From Burkholderia oklahomensis C6786 (GTDB lineage Bacteria; Pseudomonadota; Gammaproteobacteria; Burkholderiales; Burkholderiaceae), in contig NZ_CP009556.1 in NCBI RefSeq assembly GCF_000959365.1, forward strand, positions 1,116,001-1,180,000: a stretch of DNA of 64,000 bases, read 5' to 3'. Below, in pieces: positions 33,299 to 42,631 of this stretch. The translations under genes and the position numbers were made by a program. Position 1 is the first letter of the stretch, and each line of letters opens with the position of its first letter. The notes under the pieces were generated by a model, which was not told where the DNA came from, ran no database searches, and saw only the letters and a list, made by a program, of their open reading frames with translations.

Positions 33299-34222
33299 TC
33301 AAGCGGGGAGCGCGTCGTTGTCGTCGGCGCGCCGTGCGTGGCCCGGCAGCAGCTGGCAGACGAGGAGCCCCGCGAGCATCAGCGCGCAGCCCGTCAATGC
33401 GCGCAGCGACAGCGTCTCGCCGAGCGCGGCCCAGCCCGCGATCGCGGCGAACACGCCTTCCATGCTGAAGATCACGGCCGCGTGCGCGGGCGCGGCGTCG
33501 CGTTGCGCGACGACCTGCAGCGTGTAGCCGACGCCGACCGACAGCAATCCGCCGTAAAGCAGCGTCGGCAGCGCGTGCACGATCGACGTGCGGCTGACGG
33601 GCTCGATCGCGAGCCCGAGCGCGAGACACAGCACGCCGCAGACGACGAACTGCATGAACGACAGCACCAGCGGATCGTGCCGGCGCGCGAGATGGCCGAC
33701 CGCGATCACGTGCACGGCGATCACGATCGCGCCCGCAAGCTGGAACCAGTCGCCGTACAGCATCGAGAAGTGCTCGTCGACGCTGAGGAAATACAGGCCG
33801 ATCGCCGCGAGGAACGCGCCGAGCCACGTGCCCGCGCCGGTGCGATGCCGGAAGAACACGCCGATGATCGGCACGAGCACGACGTAGAGCGAGCTGATGA
33901 AGCCCGCGTTCGCGATCTTCGTGTATTGCAGGCCGATCTGCTGCATCGAGATCGACACCGCGAGCAGCCCGCCCAGCACGAGCCCCGGCAGCAGCAGCGT
34001 GCGGTCGCGCGCGATCGCCGCGCAGTGCGCGCGCGCCGCGCCGTTCAGGCGCAGCAGCGGCACGAGCACCGCCGCGCCGAGCAGGAAGCGCAGCCCGGTG
34101 AACAGCAACGGGCCGATCACGGCGAGGCTCAGTCGCTGCGCGACGAACGCCGAGCCCCAGATCGCGGCGGCGGCGAGCATCAGCAGATTGGCGCGGAGGT
34201 GTTTGCGGGCGTCGTGGTTCAT
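33299..34222 (-). CDS. EamA/DMT-superfamily transporter
   Basis: A 307-residue membrane protein with ten predicted helices in two EamA repeats. The first begins LLMLAAAAIWGSAFVAQRL, with FTGLRFLLGAAVLVPLL; the second contains YVVLVPIIGVFF and GVFAAIAGWAALGETLSLRAL. The pattern WGSxF and the glutamate-containing xALGExLS are family hallmarks of metabolite exporters. The ATG at 34222 is chosen because upstream in-frame sequence overlaps the LysR gene in another frame. It is adjacent to, and on the same strand as, the LysR gene at 34278-35153. Confidence 0.92.
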   Translation of the reverse strand: MNHDARKHLRANLLMLAAAAIWGSAFVAQRLSLAVIGPLLFTGLRFLLGAAVLVPLLRLNGAARAHCAAIARDRTLLLPGLVLGGLLAVSISMQQIGLQYTKIANAGFISSLYVVLVPIIGVFFRHRTGAGTWLGAFLAAIGLYFLSVDEHFSMLYGDWFQLAGAIVIAVHVIAVGHLARRHDPLVLSFMQFVVCGVLCLALGLAIEPVSRTSIVHALPTLLYGGLLSVGVGYTLQVVAQRDAAPAHAAVIFSMEGVFAAIAGWAALGETLSLRALTGCALMLAGLLVCQLLPGHARRADDNDALPA

Positions 34223-34277
34223 GCGGCGGCGGAAATGCGGACGAAGGGCGGTAAATGGACAGACGAAACCCGTCAGT

Positions 34278-35153
34278 CTACTCGCGTCCGGCCGGCCGCG
34301 CCGGCCCCGCCAGGCTGTCGGCGAAGCGCCGCAGCGTGTCCTTCGAGCGCGCGTCGCGCACCCGCGAATACAGCGCGACTTGCGAGTCCGGCAGCGCGGG
34401 CAGCCCGAAGCGCGCGCCGACGTCGACGAGCGAGCGCGGCGCGACGCGCCGGGCGAGCGGACACACCGCAAGGCCCGCTGCGGCGGCCGCTGCGACGGCC
34501 GCGACGCCGCCGCCCGTGAATCGTTCGCGCCACGGCACGCCGGCGAGATCGAGCGCGCGCAGCGCGGCCGCGCGCACGCCGCACGGGCCGGCCAGCACCG
34601 CGAGCGGCAGCGGCTCGCCCGCGCGCGGCGTCCAGCCGGGCGCGGCGAGCCACGCGAGCGGCTCGGTGAAGAGCGGCGTCGCGTCGTCGCGCGGCGGGTC
34701 TTCGCCCGGCTCGTGGCGGACGAACGCCGCGTCGAGGCGCCGCTCGTCGTATTGCACGAGCAGCCCGGCGGACATCCCGACATGCATTTCGAGCATGAGC
34801 GCCGGGTCGTGCCGGTTGAGGCCGGTGAGGACGGCCGGCAGATCAGGCACCGCGACGTGCTCGCTGACGCCGATCGACAACCGGCGCTGCTCGGACGACA
34901 GCGCGGCGAGCGCGCGCTCGTGCGCGTCGAGCAGGTCGCGCGCGGCGGGCAGGAACGCGGCGCCGACGGCTGCGAGCGTCACGCGCCGCGGCGTGCGTTC
35001 GAGCAGCGGCTTGCCGAGTTGCGCTTCGAGCCGCTTGAGCTTGAGGCTGACGGCCGATTGCGTGGTGCCGAGCGCGTCGGCGGCGCGCGTGAAGCTCGCC
35101 AGGTCGGCGACGAGGACGAACGCGCGGACGGCGTCGAGGTCGAGCGGTTTCAT
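34278..35153 (-). CDS. LysR-family regulator (ArgP/LysG-like)
   Basis: A 291-residue LTTR. The winged helix is AVRAFVLVADLASFTRAADAL followed by QSAVSLKLKRLEAQLGKPLLERTPRR. The effector domain runs from about residue 90. The ATG at 35153 is taken instead of a TTG three codons upstream. It is divergent from a tautomerase gene across 97 AT-rich bases that contain a dyad (35169-35181), and it reads into the DMT exporter gene. Both neighbours are candidate targets. Confidence 0.92.
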   Translation of the reverse strand: MKPLDLDAVRAFVLVADLASFTRAADALGTTQSAVSLKLKRLEAQLGKPLLERTPRRVTLAAVGAAFLPAARDLLDAHERALAALSSEQRRLSIGVSEHVAVPDLPAVLTGLNRHDPALMLEMHVGMSAGLLVQYDERRLDAAFVRHEPGEDPPRDDATPLFTEPLAWLAAPGWTPRAGEPLPLAVLAGPCGVRAAALRALDLAGVPWRERFTGGGVAAVAAAAAAGLAVCPLARRVAPRSLVDVGARFGLPALPDSQVALYSRVRDARSKDTLRRFADSLAGPARPAGRE

Positions 35154-35168
35154 TTCAAACAAAAATGG

Positions 35169-35181
35169 ATGAAATATTCAT
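35169..35181. promoter_or_regulatory. Candidate LysR site in the LysR-tautomerase gap
   Basis: ATGAA-ATA-TTCAT is a perfect dyad with 5-base arms, sited 16 bases upstream of the LysR start, in an AT-rich segment (35150-35210). It is the best candidate for the regulator's binding site. Confidence 0.45.
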
Positions 35182-35250
35182 TGATATCTGTTCATTATAG
35201 ATGTCGGGACCTAATCTGCGTGCATGTCCCAACTCACGAGGAGAAACACG

Positions 35251-35634
35251 ATGCCGTTCACCCGTATCGCATTGCGCGAAGGCAAGACCGCCGAATACCG
35301 CCGGGCGTTGTCGGAGGGCATTCATCGCGCGCTGCAGCGCGCGTTCGACGTGCCCGCCGACGATATTTTCATGACCGTGACCGAGCACAGCGCCGATAAT
35401 TTCTTCTACGGCCGCAACTATCTCGGCATCGCGCGCAGCGACGATCTGGTGATGATCCAGATCACCGCGAACAACACGCGCACGCTCGAGCAGAAGCGCG
35501 AACTGTACCGGCTGATCGCCGAGCATCTCGCCGAACGTCCGGGCGTGCGCGGCGAGGACGTGTTCATCAGCCTCGTCGAGGTGTTGAAGGAGGATTGGTC
35601 GTTCGGCAACGGCATCGCGCAGTACATGAGCTGA
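35251..35634 (+). CDS. Tautomerase-superfamily protein
   Basis: A 127-residue protein whose mature N terminus would be Pro1 (the start reads MPFTRIALREGK), the catalytic base of the 4-oxalocrotonate tautomerase superfamily. The ending VFISLVEVLKEDWSFGNG is the usual C-terminal motif of the 125-130-residue branch. The ATG at 35251 follows AGGAGA; an in-frame start 9 codons earlier would bury the proline and is rejected. Induction by the divergent LysR protein is likely. Confidence 0.9.
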   Translation: MPFTRIALREGKTAEYRRALSEGIHRALQRAFDVPADDIFMTVTEHSADNFFYGRNYLGIARSDDLVMIQITANNTRTLEQKRELYRLIAEHLAERPGVRGEDVFISLVEVLKEDWSFGNGIAQYMS

Positions 35635-35826
35635 AACTCGACGTAGCGAAGCCGGTCGGACGGCTGAAGGCCGACCGGCCGACATCAAAAGCCGAAATGC
35701 GGCGTGCCCGCGCGCGGCGTTCCGCCTCACTAGTTGTAAAAAGGGCCGTGTACTATGGAGAACGTCGGAGTCCGTCGACGAGCGCGGGACGCGCAGCGGG
35801 CGGGGCCGATCATCGCCGGAGCTTCC

Positions 35827-37710
35827 ATGGCGCGTGTTCTGGAAATCGTGTTGGACTTTCCGCTGCAGGCCTGGCAAGCCGAGCGCGGGTCGCGGGCGCG
35901 CACGTCGCGCGGCGCGGCGCGCGACTTCGGCGTGGAGCTCGCGCGGGCATGGCGGATCTGTCCGCCGGTGAAAATGCGTCGCGGGCACGAGCGCGTGACG
36001 ATCGAGCCGTGCCGGTTCGTCGAAGCGGAGCCCGACGACGGCGGCCGCTGGCAGACCTGGATCGAGACGACCGCGCAGGCGCGGCGGGTGCTCGCGGTGC
36101 GTAGCCATCCGTTCGTGCCCGGCGTCGCGGTGCGCGAGCGCTTCGACGACTACCACGGCGATGTGCGTGTTGCGTCGCGGGCGTCGGGCGATGCAGCCGC
36201 ATCGCCGGCGGCGGCGGAAGCCACACAGGAGAGCGCGCCGCCGCCCGATTCTCCGGTCGCGGTGCGCGCGGCGCAGCCGCCGCGGGGCCGGGCGTCGAAA
36301 GCCGCTTCCGCGCGTTCGTCGAAGCATGCATCGACGAGCGCGTCTCCGCCGCCGAGCGAAACCGACGCAGACGGCGCGGCTGGATCTTCCGGAGCCGGTC
36401 CCGCCGCTTCCGGAGACTCGGCCGCCGATTCCGCTTCGATCGCCGGTGCCGCCGTTGTCGGCGCCGCTTCCCCCGATTCGCAATCCGCCGATCAATGGGC
36501 ATGCGGCTTCGTTGCCGATCGCCGTCGCGGACGGTGGCTGGACGCCGACGGTATCGAAGTCGAACTGACGCTCGACGACATCACGTTCGCGCCGGCGGCG
36601 GCCGCCGCTTCGTCTACCGCTTCCCGAGCCGCGCCGCTGCGCGTCTGCGAATTGCGTCTCGCCGTCGCCGACACGGACGATCCCGCCGCGCGCGCCGCCG
36701 CGCTGCGCGCGCTCTTCAGCGCGGCCCGCGAGCTGAACGGCGCGTGGCCGGCCTCGCTGTCACTGACGAGCGTCCTCGACCGCGCGTGCGCGGGCGAAGC
36801 GCCGGACGCGCTCGCCGCGCCGGTGAAGGCGCGGCCGGTCGATCTGTCGAAGACGCGCACGCAGCGTGCGGCATTCTTCGCGCTCGGCTGCGGCGTGACC
36901 GGGCAGTGGCTCGGCAACGATGCCGGCGTGCGGGACGCGGGCGATCCGGAATACGTCCATCAGATGCGGGTCGCGCTGCGCCGGCTGCGCACGCTCGCGC
37001 GGCTGTTCCCGCGTTACGCCGACGCCGCGTGGAAGGACGCGTTCTCCGGCGATCTCCGCTGGCTCGCCGGGATGCTCGGCACGGTGCGCGACTGGGACGT
37101 CTGCGTGACGTCGACGCTGCCCGATCTCGCCGCCGCGGACGGCGACGAGGCCGCGTGGGCCGGCACGCTCGATGCCGCGCGTGCGCAAGGCGACGCGGCG
37201 CGCGCCGAGTTGCGGCAGGCGCTCGGCACCGCGCGCTATACGCAGCTCGTGTTCGCATGGCTCGAGTGGCTGAGCCTGCTCCCGCTCACGCACGACGAAC
37301 CGACGCGCGGCAAGGCGCCGCCGCTCAAGCGGCACGCGGCGAAGTGCGTGAGCCGGCTGTTCGGCCATCTGTACGGCTCGGGACGGCTGACGACGCTCGA
37401 CGCGGCCGCGCGTCACCGCGTGCGGATCGACGCGAAGCGATTGCGCTACGCATTGGAGTTCTTCTCGTCGCTTGCGTCGCGCCGCACGCGCGAAGGGACG
37501 GTGCGGCTGCTCGCGCGCGTGCAGAACGCGCTCGGCGATGCGAACGACGCGGCTGTCGCGCTGCGCTGTCTCGAGCGGCTGTCCGCGCCGCCGTATCAGC
37601 TCGGCTTCGCGCGCGGCTACGGCGCGGCGGCGCAGCGCTACGCGGCGGAGGCGGCCGAGCAGATGCTGCGCGAGTTGCGGCCGCCGAAGATCGGCGGCAG
37701 GAAGGCGTGA
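35827..37710 (+). CDS. CYTH-CHAD domain protein with degenerate CYTH part
   Basis: A 627-residue protein. The first 115 residues look like a CYTH (triphosphate tunnel) domain, but the ExExK signature is not present (start reads VLEIVLDFPLQ). A long Ala/Ser/Pro-rich linker follows (about 120-225), then a second CYTH-like stretch. Residues about 330-610 are a CHAD domain with the histidine helices YVHQMRVALRRLRTLARLF and HRVRIDAKRLRYALEFF. CHAD domains bind inorganic polyphosphate. With the triphosphatase signature lost, a polyphosphate-binding structural role is more likely than catalysis. Confidence 0.85.
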   Translation: MARVLEIVLDFPLQAWQAERGSRARTSRGAARDFGVELARAWRICPPVKMRRGHERVTIEPCRFVEAEPDDGGRWQTWIETTAQARRVLAVRSHPFVPGVAVRERFDDYHGDVRVASRASGDAAASPAAAEATQESAPPPDSPVAVRAAQPPRGRASKAASARSSKHASTSASPPPSETDADGAAGSSGAGPAASGDSAADSASIAGAAVVGAASPDSQSADQWACGFVADRRRGRWLDADGIEVELTLDDITFAPAAAAASSTASRAAPLRVCELRLAVADTDDPAARAAALRALFSAARELNGAWPASLSLTSVLDRACAGEAPDALAAPVKARPVDLSKTRTQRAAFFALGCGVTGQWLGNDAGVRDAGDPEYVHQMRVALRRLRTLARLFPRYADAAWKDAFSGDLRWLAGMLGTVRDWDVCVTSTLPDLAAADGDEAAWAGTLDAARAQGDAARAELRQALGTARYTQLVFAWLEWLSLLPLTHDEPTRGKAPPLKRHAAKCVSRLFGHLYGSGRLTTLDAAARHRVRIDAKRLRYALEFFSSLASRRTREGTVRLLARVQNALGDANDAAVALRCLERLSAPPYQLGFARGYGAAAQRYAAEAAEQMLRELRPPKIGGRKA

Positions 37711-37744
37711 CTATAATGGCTTCCCGTCTTGCTTCGCTGCGTCG

Positions 37745-38593
37745 ATGACAGCCGATTCGTCCTCTCCCCGTTCCGACGCGCCCGCCGCGCGCGAGCCGCT
37801 CGCACTGCGCGGCGAGCTGTGGCTGGATGCGGGCGCCCAGACGCTCGGCGGCGCGGCGCGCATCGCGCTGCTCGCCGCGATCGGCGAGACCGGCTCGATC
37901 ACGCGCGCGGCGAAGGCGGTCGGCCTCAGCTACAAGGGCGCGTGGGATGCGATCGACACGATGAACAACCTCGCGGGCGAGCCGCTCGTGTTGCGCTCGA
38001 CGGGCGGCAAGGGCGGCGGCGGCACGACGCTCACGCCGCGCGCGACGGCGCTGATCGCGGCGTTTCGCGCGATCGAGCGCGAGCATCGACGCTTCATCGA
38101 CGCGGCGAGCGCGGCCGTCGAAGGCTTCGCGGTCAATTGGGAACTCATCGGGAGAATAGGCATGAAGACGAGCGCACGCAATCAGCTGTTCGGCAAGGTC
38201 CTGCTAGTCAAGCACGGCGCGGTGAACGACGAAGTGGTGCTCGCGTTGCCGGGCGACCACACGATTACCGCGGTGGTCACGCACGAGAGCACGGAGGCGC
38301 TCGGGCTCACGCCGGGCGTCGACGCATGCGCGCTCGTGAAGGCGTCATGGATCGTGCTGGCGGTCGACGCGGGCGCGCCGCTCAAGCTGTCGGCGCGCAA
38401 TCAGCTACTTGGCGTCGTCGAGACGGTCACGCGCGGCGCGGTGAACAGCGAAGTGCTGCTCGCCCTCGACGGCGGCATGACGCTCGCGGCGATCGTGACG
38501 AACGACAGCGTCGACGCGCTTGGGCTCGCGAAGGGCGTGAGCGCGATGGCGGCGTTCAAGGCATCGAGCGTGATTCTGGCGGTCAACGGCTGA
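37745..38593 (+). CDS. modE: ModE-type molybdate-responsive regulator
   Basis: A 282-residue ModE protein. The N-terminal winged helix (ALLAAIGETGSITRAAKAVGLSYKGAWDAIDTM) is followed by two TOBE/Mop domains (from SARNQLFGKVLLVKHGAVNDEV near residue 140, and SARNQLLGVVETVTRGAVNSEV near 218) that bind molybdate. In E. coli the Mo-bound form represses modABC; the same is expected here because a ModE-box-like sequence precedes modA at 41509-41535. The gene ends shortly before a strong terminator. Confidence 0.95.
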   Translation: MTADSSSPRSDAPAAREPLALRGELWLDAGAQTLGGAARIALLAAIGETGSITRAAKAVGLSYKGAWDAIDTMNNLAGEPLVLRSTGGKGGGGTTLTPRATALIAAFRAIEREHRRFIDAASAAVEGFAVNWELIGRIGMKTSARNQLFGKVLLVKHGAVNDEVVLALPGDHTITAVVTHESTEALGLTPGVDACALVKASWIVLAVDAGAPLKLSARNQLLGVVETVTRGAVNSEVLLALDGGMTLAAIVTNDSVDALGLAKGVSAMAAFKASSVILAVNG

Positions 38594-38703
38594 TGCGGCG
38601 GCCGCGCTCGCTGAATGGTAATCGGCGGCGCGGGCGCAGGCGAGGGCGGGGGTGGAACGAAGCCGGCTTCGAGTCGGCTTTAACGAGATGGTCAGCCTGA
38701 CCG

Positions 38704-38744
38704 AAACAGCCCGATCGGCTTACGCTGATCGGGCTGTTTCCTTT
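38704..38744 (+). terminator. Rho-independent terminator after modE
   Basis: A perfect 13-base stem (AAACAGCCCGATC and GATCGGGCTGTTT) with a 10-base loop, followed by TTTCCTTTT. It lies 110 bases after modE. Confidence 0.88.
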
Positions 38745-38757
38745 TGGGGAGATCGTC

Positions 38758-39225
38758 ATGGACACCTTCTCGTTGATCGGAATCGATCCTGGCGAGCATT
38801 GCGTCCGGCTTGCATGCGCAGTCCGCATCGGGCCGCATGGTGTTCCGCAAGAAGCCCACACGCGGCTAGATGCCGACGCTGCCGGGCAATCTTCCGCGCT
38901 GTACGGTGGCCATGGAAGCGTGTGCGGGCGCACATTGGGTTGCGCGACGGATTCGGCACTCGGTCACCAGGCCAAGCTGATTTCCCCGCAGTTCGCCAAA
39001 CCTTTCCTGCAGGGCGACAAGAACGATTTCGCCGATGCACAAGCGATCCGCGAGGCGGCGTCGCGTCCGTGCATGCGGTTCGTCAGCTCGCGCGCAACGA
39101 GACTCAGCAGCCTCTCTCGGCGCGGCATCGGGCGCGCGAGGGGCGGGTGCGGGATCGCACCGGCATGGTCAGTCAGATCCACGCCTTTCTGCCGGAGTCC
39201 GGGGTGAGCTTGCCCAACCAAGGGG
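38758..39225 (+). pseudogene. IS110-family transposase remnant
   Basis: The N-terminal half of an IS110-type (DEDD) transposase, broken by frameshifts. Pieces in different frames read MDTFSLIGIDPGEHCVRLAC, VAMEACAGAHWVAR, LISPQFAKPFLQGDKNDFAD followed by REAASRPCMRF, and RTGMVSQIHAFLPESGVSLP, in the right order for the family. The C-terminal half is missing. It sits between modE and the 3' end of modC, directly after the modE terminator. Confidence 0.88.
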
Positions 39226-39286
39226 ATGGCGGAAATCCGGCGGCGGCTGGCCGTGCCGGCCGTGCAAGCGACCCGAGCCGTTCCCG

Positions 39287-39988
39287 TCACCGAATGCTCG
39301 TCACCCATTCGGCGACCGGCGCCTCGGGCAGTACGCGCCCTTCCTGAAGCTGCACGACCTGATCGCCGAACGCGGCGACATCGTCCGGATCGTGCGTGAT
39401 CAGCACCATCGGAATGTCGAGCCGCATCTGCAGATCGGTCAGCTCGCGGCGCATCCGCTGGCGCATCGCGACGTCGAGCGCAGAGAACGGCTCGTCGAGC
39501 AACAGGATCCGCGGTTGCGCGATCAGCGCGCGCGCGAGCGCGACGCGCTGCTTTTGCCCGCCCGACAACTGCGCCGGATAATGCCCGGCGAGCGCCTCGA
39601 GTTCGAACGCGCGCAGCCAGTATGCGGCTTCGTCCGGCAGCTCCTTCGCGCGCGGATTGCGCCAGCCGCGCTTCAGGCCGAACGCGAGGTTCTGCCGGAC
39701 GTTCAGATGCGGAAAGAGCGCGTAGTCCTGGAACAGATACGCGACGCGTCGCGCCTGCGTCGGCACGTCGATGCCGCGCGCGTCGTCGAACAGCGTGTCG
39801 CCGCCGAGCGAGATCGTGCCGCGGTCGGGCGCGAGCAGTCCGGCAATCGCCTGCAGCGTGAGGCTCTTGCCGGCGCCCGACGGCCCGAACAGCACGATGC
39901 GCTGGGCGGCCGATGCAAACGACACGTCGAGCGTGAAATGCCGCTCGGGCGTGACGAGCGTCTTGCGGATGTCGACGACGAGGCTCAT
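39287..39988 (-). CDS. modC: Molybdate ABC transporter, ATP-binding protein
   Basis: A 233-residue ABC ATPase. Walker A is FGPSGAGKSLT, the signature is LSGGQKQR and Walker B is ILLLDEPFSALD, with the switch histidine in LITHDPDDV. E. coli ModC has about 350 residues with a C-terminal TOBE domain; this protein ends just after the ATPase core, so molybdate sensing through ModC is absent. It follows modB by one base, the last gene of modABC. Confidence 0.93.
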   Translation of the reverse strand: MSLVVDIRKTLVTPERHFTLDVSFASAAQRIVLFGPSGAGKSLTLQAIAGLLAPDRGTISLGGDTLFDDARGIDVPTQARRVAYLFQDYALFPHLNVRQNLAFGLKRGWRNPRAKELPDEAAYWLRAFELEALAGHYPAQLSGGQKQRVALARALIAQPRILLLDEPFSALDVAMRQRMRRELTDLQMRLDIPMVLITHDPDDVAAFGDQVVQLQEGRVLPEAPVAEWVTSIR

Positions 39989-39989
39989 C

Positions 39990-40664
39990 TCATCGCGCTC
40001 CGACGAGCGCGCGCTGCGGCACGAGCCGCCCCGCGGCGAGGAGAATCAGCACGCAGGTCACCGACGTGACGAGCACGAGGAAGTTCGCGGTCGTGTCGTC
40101 GCCCGCCTGCACGGCCGCGTAGACGGCGACCGACAGCGTCTGCGTGCGTCCGGGCAGGTTGCCTGCGATCATCAGCGTCGCGCCGAATTCGCCGAGCGCG
40201 CGCGCGAATGCGAGCAGCGCGCCCGCGAGAATGCCGCGCGCGGCGAGCGGCAGCGTCACGCGAAAGAAAATTCCGGCTTCGCTGATGCCGAGCGTGCGAG
40301 CCGCGCGCTCAAGCTGCGGATCGACCGCTTCGAACGCGGCGCGCGCGGACTTCAGGATCAGCGGAAACGCGACGACCATCGACGCGATCACCGCGCCTTG
40401 CCAGGTGAACACGAGCTGGATGCCGAGCTCGTCGAGCCACGCGCCGAATACGCCGCGCCGGCCGAGCAGCACGAGCAGGTAATAGCCGAGCACCGTCGGC
40501 GGCAGCACGAGCGGCAGCGTCAGCAGCGAATCGATCACGTCGCGCGCGCCCGAGCGCCAACGCGCGAGCGCATAGCCCGTCGCGACGCCGAGCACGAGAT
40601 CGAGCGCCGTCGCCCAGCCGGCGACCTTCAGTGACAGCAGCAGCGGAACCCAGGCGTCGTGCAT
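39990..40664 (-). CDS. modB: Molybdate ABC transporter, permease
   Basis: A 224-residue inner-membrane permease with five hydrophobic segments. The coupling (EAA) loop that contacts the ATPase reads AARTLGISEAGIFFRVTLPLAARGILAG. The LGEFGATLMIAGN block is typical of ModB. It lies 12 bases after modA and 1 base before modC, as part of one operon. Confidence 0.95.
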   Translation of the reverse strand: MHDAWVPLLLSLKVAGWATALDLVLGVATGYALARWRSGARDVIDSLLTLPLVLPPTVLGYYLLVLLGRRGVFGAWLDELGIQLVFTWQGAVIASMVVAFPLILKSARAAFEAVDPQLERAARTLGISEAGIFFRVTLPLAARGILAGALLAFARALGEFGATLMIAGNLPGRTQTLSVAVYAAVQAGDDTTANFLVLVTSVTCVLILLAAGRLVPQRALVGAR

Positions 40665-40676
40665 CGCGTATCCCGA

Positions 40677-41477
40677 TCAGTTCGCGGCGTTCGCGGCCGG
40701 CTTGAAGCCGTACTTCGCGAGCACCGCCTGGCCCGCGGGCGACAGCACGAAGGAGACGAAGCCTTGTGCGGCCCCCGCATGCCGGCTGTCCTTGACGACG
40801 GCGATCGGATAGGTGATCGGCGTTTGCGTCGGGACGGTCAGCGCGACCTTCACGCGCTCGGGCATCACGGCCGCATCGGTGCCGAACACGAAGCCCGCGT
40901 CGACTTCGCCGCGCGCGACGTAGTCGAGGCTCTGGCGCACGTTCGCGGCGAGCACGCCCTTCGCGCTCACGTCGTTCCACACGCCGGCCGCCTTCAGCGC
41001 CCCCTCGGTGTAGCGGCCGACCGGCACCGACGCCGGATCGCCGAACGCGACGCGCTTCACGGCGGGCGCCGTCAGATCGCGCAGCGAGCCGAACGTCGCG
41101 CGGCTGTCGGCGGGCACGATCAGTACCAGCGAGTTCGCGGCGAAGTCGCGGCGCGTGCCGTCGGCGATCACGCGCTCGGCGACCGCGCGATCCATCGCCT
41201 TCTGGTCGGCCGACGCGAACACGTCGGCCGGCGCGCCCTTCGCGATCTGCTGCATCAGCACGTCGGACGCGCCGAAGTTGAACAGGATCTTCGTGCCCGG
41301 ATGCTGCTTCCCGTAGGCGTCGCCGACTGCCTTGAACGCATTGGTCAGGCTCGCCGCAGCCGACACGACGAGCTCGTCGGCGGCATGCGCGGCCGGAGCG
41401 GCGAAGCCGGCGGCGAGCGCGGACAGCGTCGCGAGACGCAGGAACAAACGGCGGGCGGAGCGGACGGGAGCGGACAT
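40677..41477 (-). CDS. modA: Molybdate ABC transporter, periplasmic binding protein
   Basis: A 266-residue periplasmic protein with a signal peptide (RRLFLRLATLSALAAGFAAPAAHA, cleaved near AHA-AD). The mature start ADELVVSAAASLTNAFKAVG and the segments FNFGASDVLMQQI and VLIVPADSRA match ModA, with the serines that hold the oxyanion. The ATG at 41477 is preferred to an in-frame TTG four codons upstream. A ModE-like operator lies just upstream. Confidence 0.95.
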   Translation of the reverse strand: MSAPVRSARRLFLRLATLSALAAGFAAPAAHAADELVVSAAASLTNAFKAVGDAYGKQHPGTKILFNFGASDVLMQQIAKGAPADVFASADQKAMDRAVAERVIADGTRRDFAANSLVLIVPADSRATFGSLRDLTAPAVKRVAFGDPASVPVGRYTEGALKAAGVWNDVSAKGVLAANVRQSLDYVARGEVDAGFVFGTDAAVMPERVKVALTVPTQTPITYPIAVVKDSRHAGAAQGFVSFVLSPAGQAVLAKYGFKPAANAAN

Positions 41478-41508
41478 GGCGGGGAACAATACATGGAAGA
41501 AAACCGTA

Positions 41509-41535
41509 ATCGTAATATACGCGAGGTTATAGCGA
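41509..41535. promoter_or_regulatory. Putative ModE operator upstream of modA
   Basis: ATCGTAATATA and TTATAGCGA face each other over 7 bases. They resemble the E. coli ModE half-sites (ATCGCTATATA and TATATAGCGAT). The site lies 32-58 bases before the modA start, where a repressor would block transcription. Confidence 0.65.
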
Positions 41536-41682
41536 CCCGGGTTTTCGTACTGTGCTGGTGCTGCATGACGCCGCAGCGCGGGGGACGGTGCAGCGGCTCA
41601 GGGCAGTGGGGAGCGGACAATTGGGTGGCGGAACAGCGGAACAGCAGGATTGCGGAAACGCCCAGCGGCTTCCCGGCCTGCC

Positions 41683-42381
41683 TTACGCGCGCTCGACCGC
41701 CGTCGGCATGCCGAGCGTCTGTTGCTGGGCCGGTCGCGACGCGGGCCGGTAGTTCGGATTTGCTTTCCAGCGCGCCCGCACGTACGGACGCTCGTGGCCG
41801 GAAAGCTGCAGCGCGACCGCGGTGACCCAGCGATGCGACGGCACGGTGACTCCGTGCAGCGCGATCGTGACGGCCACGAGGCTCGTCGCGACGGCGGGCG
41901 CCGACCAGCGGTGCGGCATCGCGCGCCACGAGCCGGCGATGAACGACAGCGCGGCGACGGCGCCGATGATGCAGCCCGTGACCGCCTCGGACGGCGAATG
42001 CGCGTCGAGCGCGACGCGCGACAGCCCGACGGCGATACCCGCCGCGAGCCCGACCACGATGCCGGCGACGCGCACGGCCGGCTTCGCGCGGGCGAGCGCG
42101 AGGAACATCGCGACCGGATAGACTGATGTCGACAGCATCGCGTGACCGCTGAAGCCCGTGAAATCCCACGCGCGCACGCCGATGCCCCAGCCGAGGAACG
42201 CGATTTTCGTGAGCGCGACAACACCGATCGCGATGCCCAGCACGGCGAGCCATGCGGCGGCGCGGCGAAGCGAATAGCCGAGCGCGAGCCAGACGGCGAT
42301 CGTGATGGCGAGGGGCAGGGTCAGGCCGGCACCGCCTAGGGCGGTGATCGAGATCCACAGACGGGGCGGCAAATCGAACAT
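41683..42381 (-). CDS. PAP2-family membrane phosphatase
   Basis: A 232-residue membrane protein with about six helices. Two of the PAP2 motifs are visible: FSGHAML (histidine 80) and SRVALDAHSPSEAV (Arg122, His128). The first KxxxxxxRP motif is not clearly present. Family members dephosphorylate lipid phosphates such as phosphatidate or undecaprenyl diphosphate. The hydrophilic tail after residue 190 is unusual. It stands alone. Confidence 0.87.
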   Translation of the reverse strand: MFDLPPRLWISITALGGAGLTLPLAITIAVWLALGYSLRRAAAWLAVLGIAIGVVALTKIAFLGWGIGVRAWDFTGFSGHAMLSTSVYPVAMFLALARAKPAVRVAGIVVGLAAGIAVGLSRVALDAHSPSEAVTGCIIGAVAALSFIAGSWRAMPHRWSAPAVATSLVAVTIALHGVTVPSHRWVTAVALQLSGHERPYVRARWKANPNYRPASRPAQQQTLGMPTAVERA

Positions 42382-42631
42382 CGAGGGCTGCGGGCAGGTA
42401 CGGGAAATGCGGGATACTTGCTTAACGCATGAGCCGTCAATAGCGACTACAACGAAGACAAGCGCGAGCGCCCAGTATACAGGTCGTCGTGGGCCGTGCT
42501 CCGATCGGAGGCCGGCAGGGAACTATCGGGTGTCGGGATAAATCCCAGAAACAGTGTTATTGTGCATTGCACAAACCAAAACGATTGCGCCCATTGCGGC
42601 GTCCCTAATTTCTGACTGCGAGCCCCGACCG

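Noticed and set aside
35651..35679. Terminator after the tautomerase gene
   Set aside because: GCCGGTCGG and CCGACCGGC pair over 9 bases, but there is no T-tract and the loop is long; not listed as a feature.
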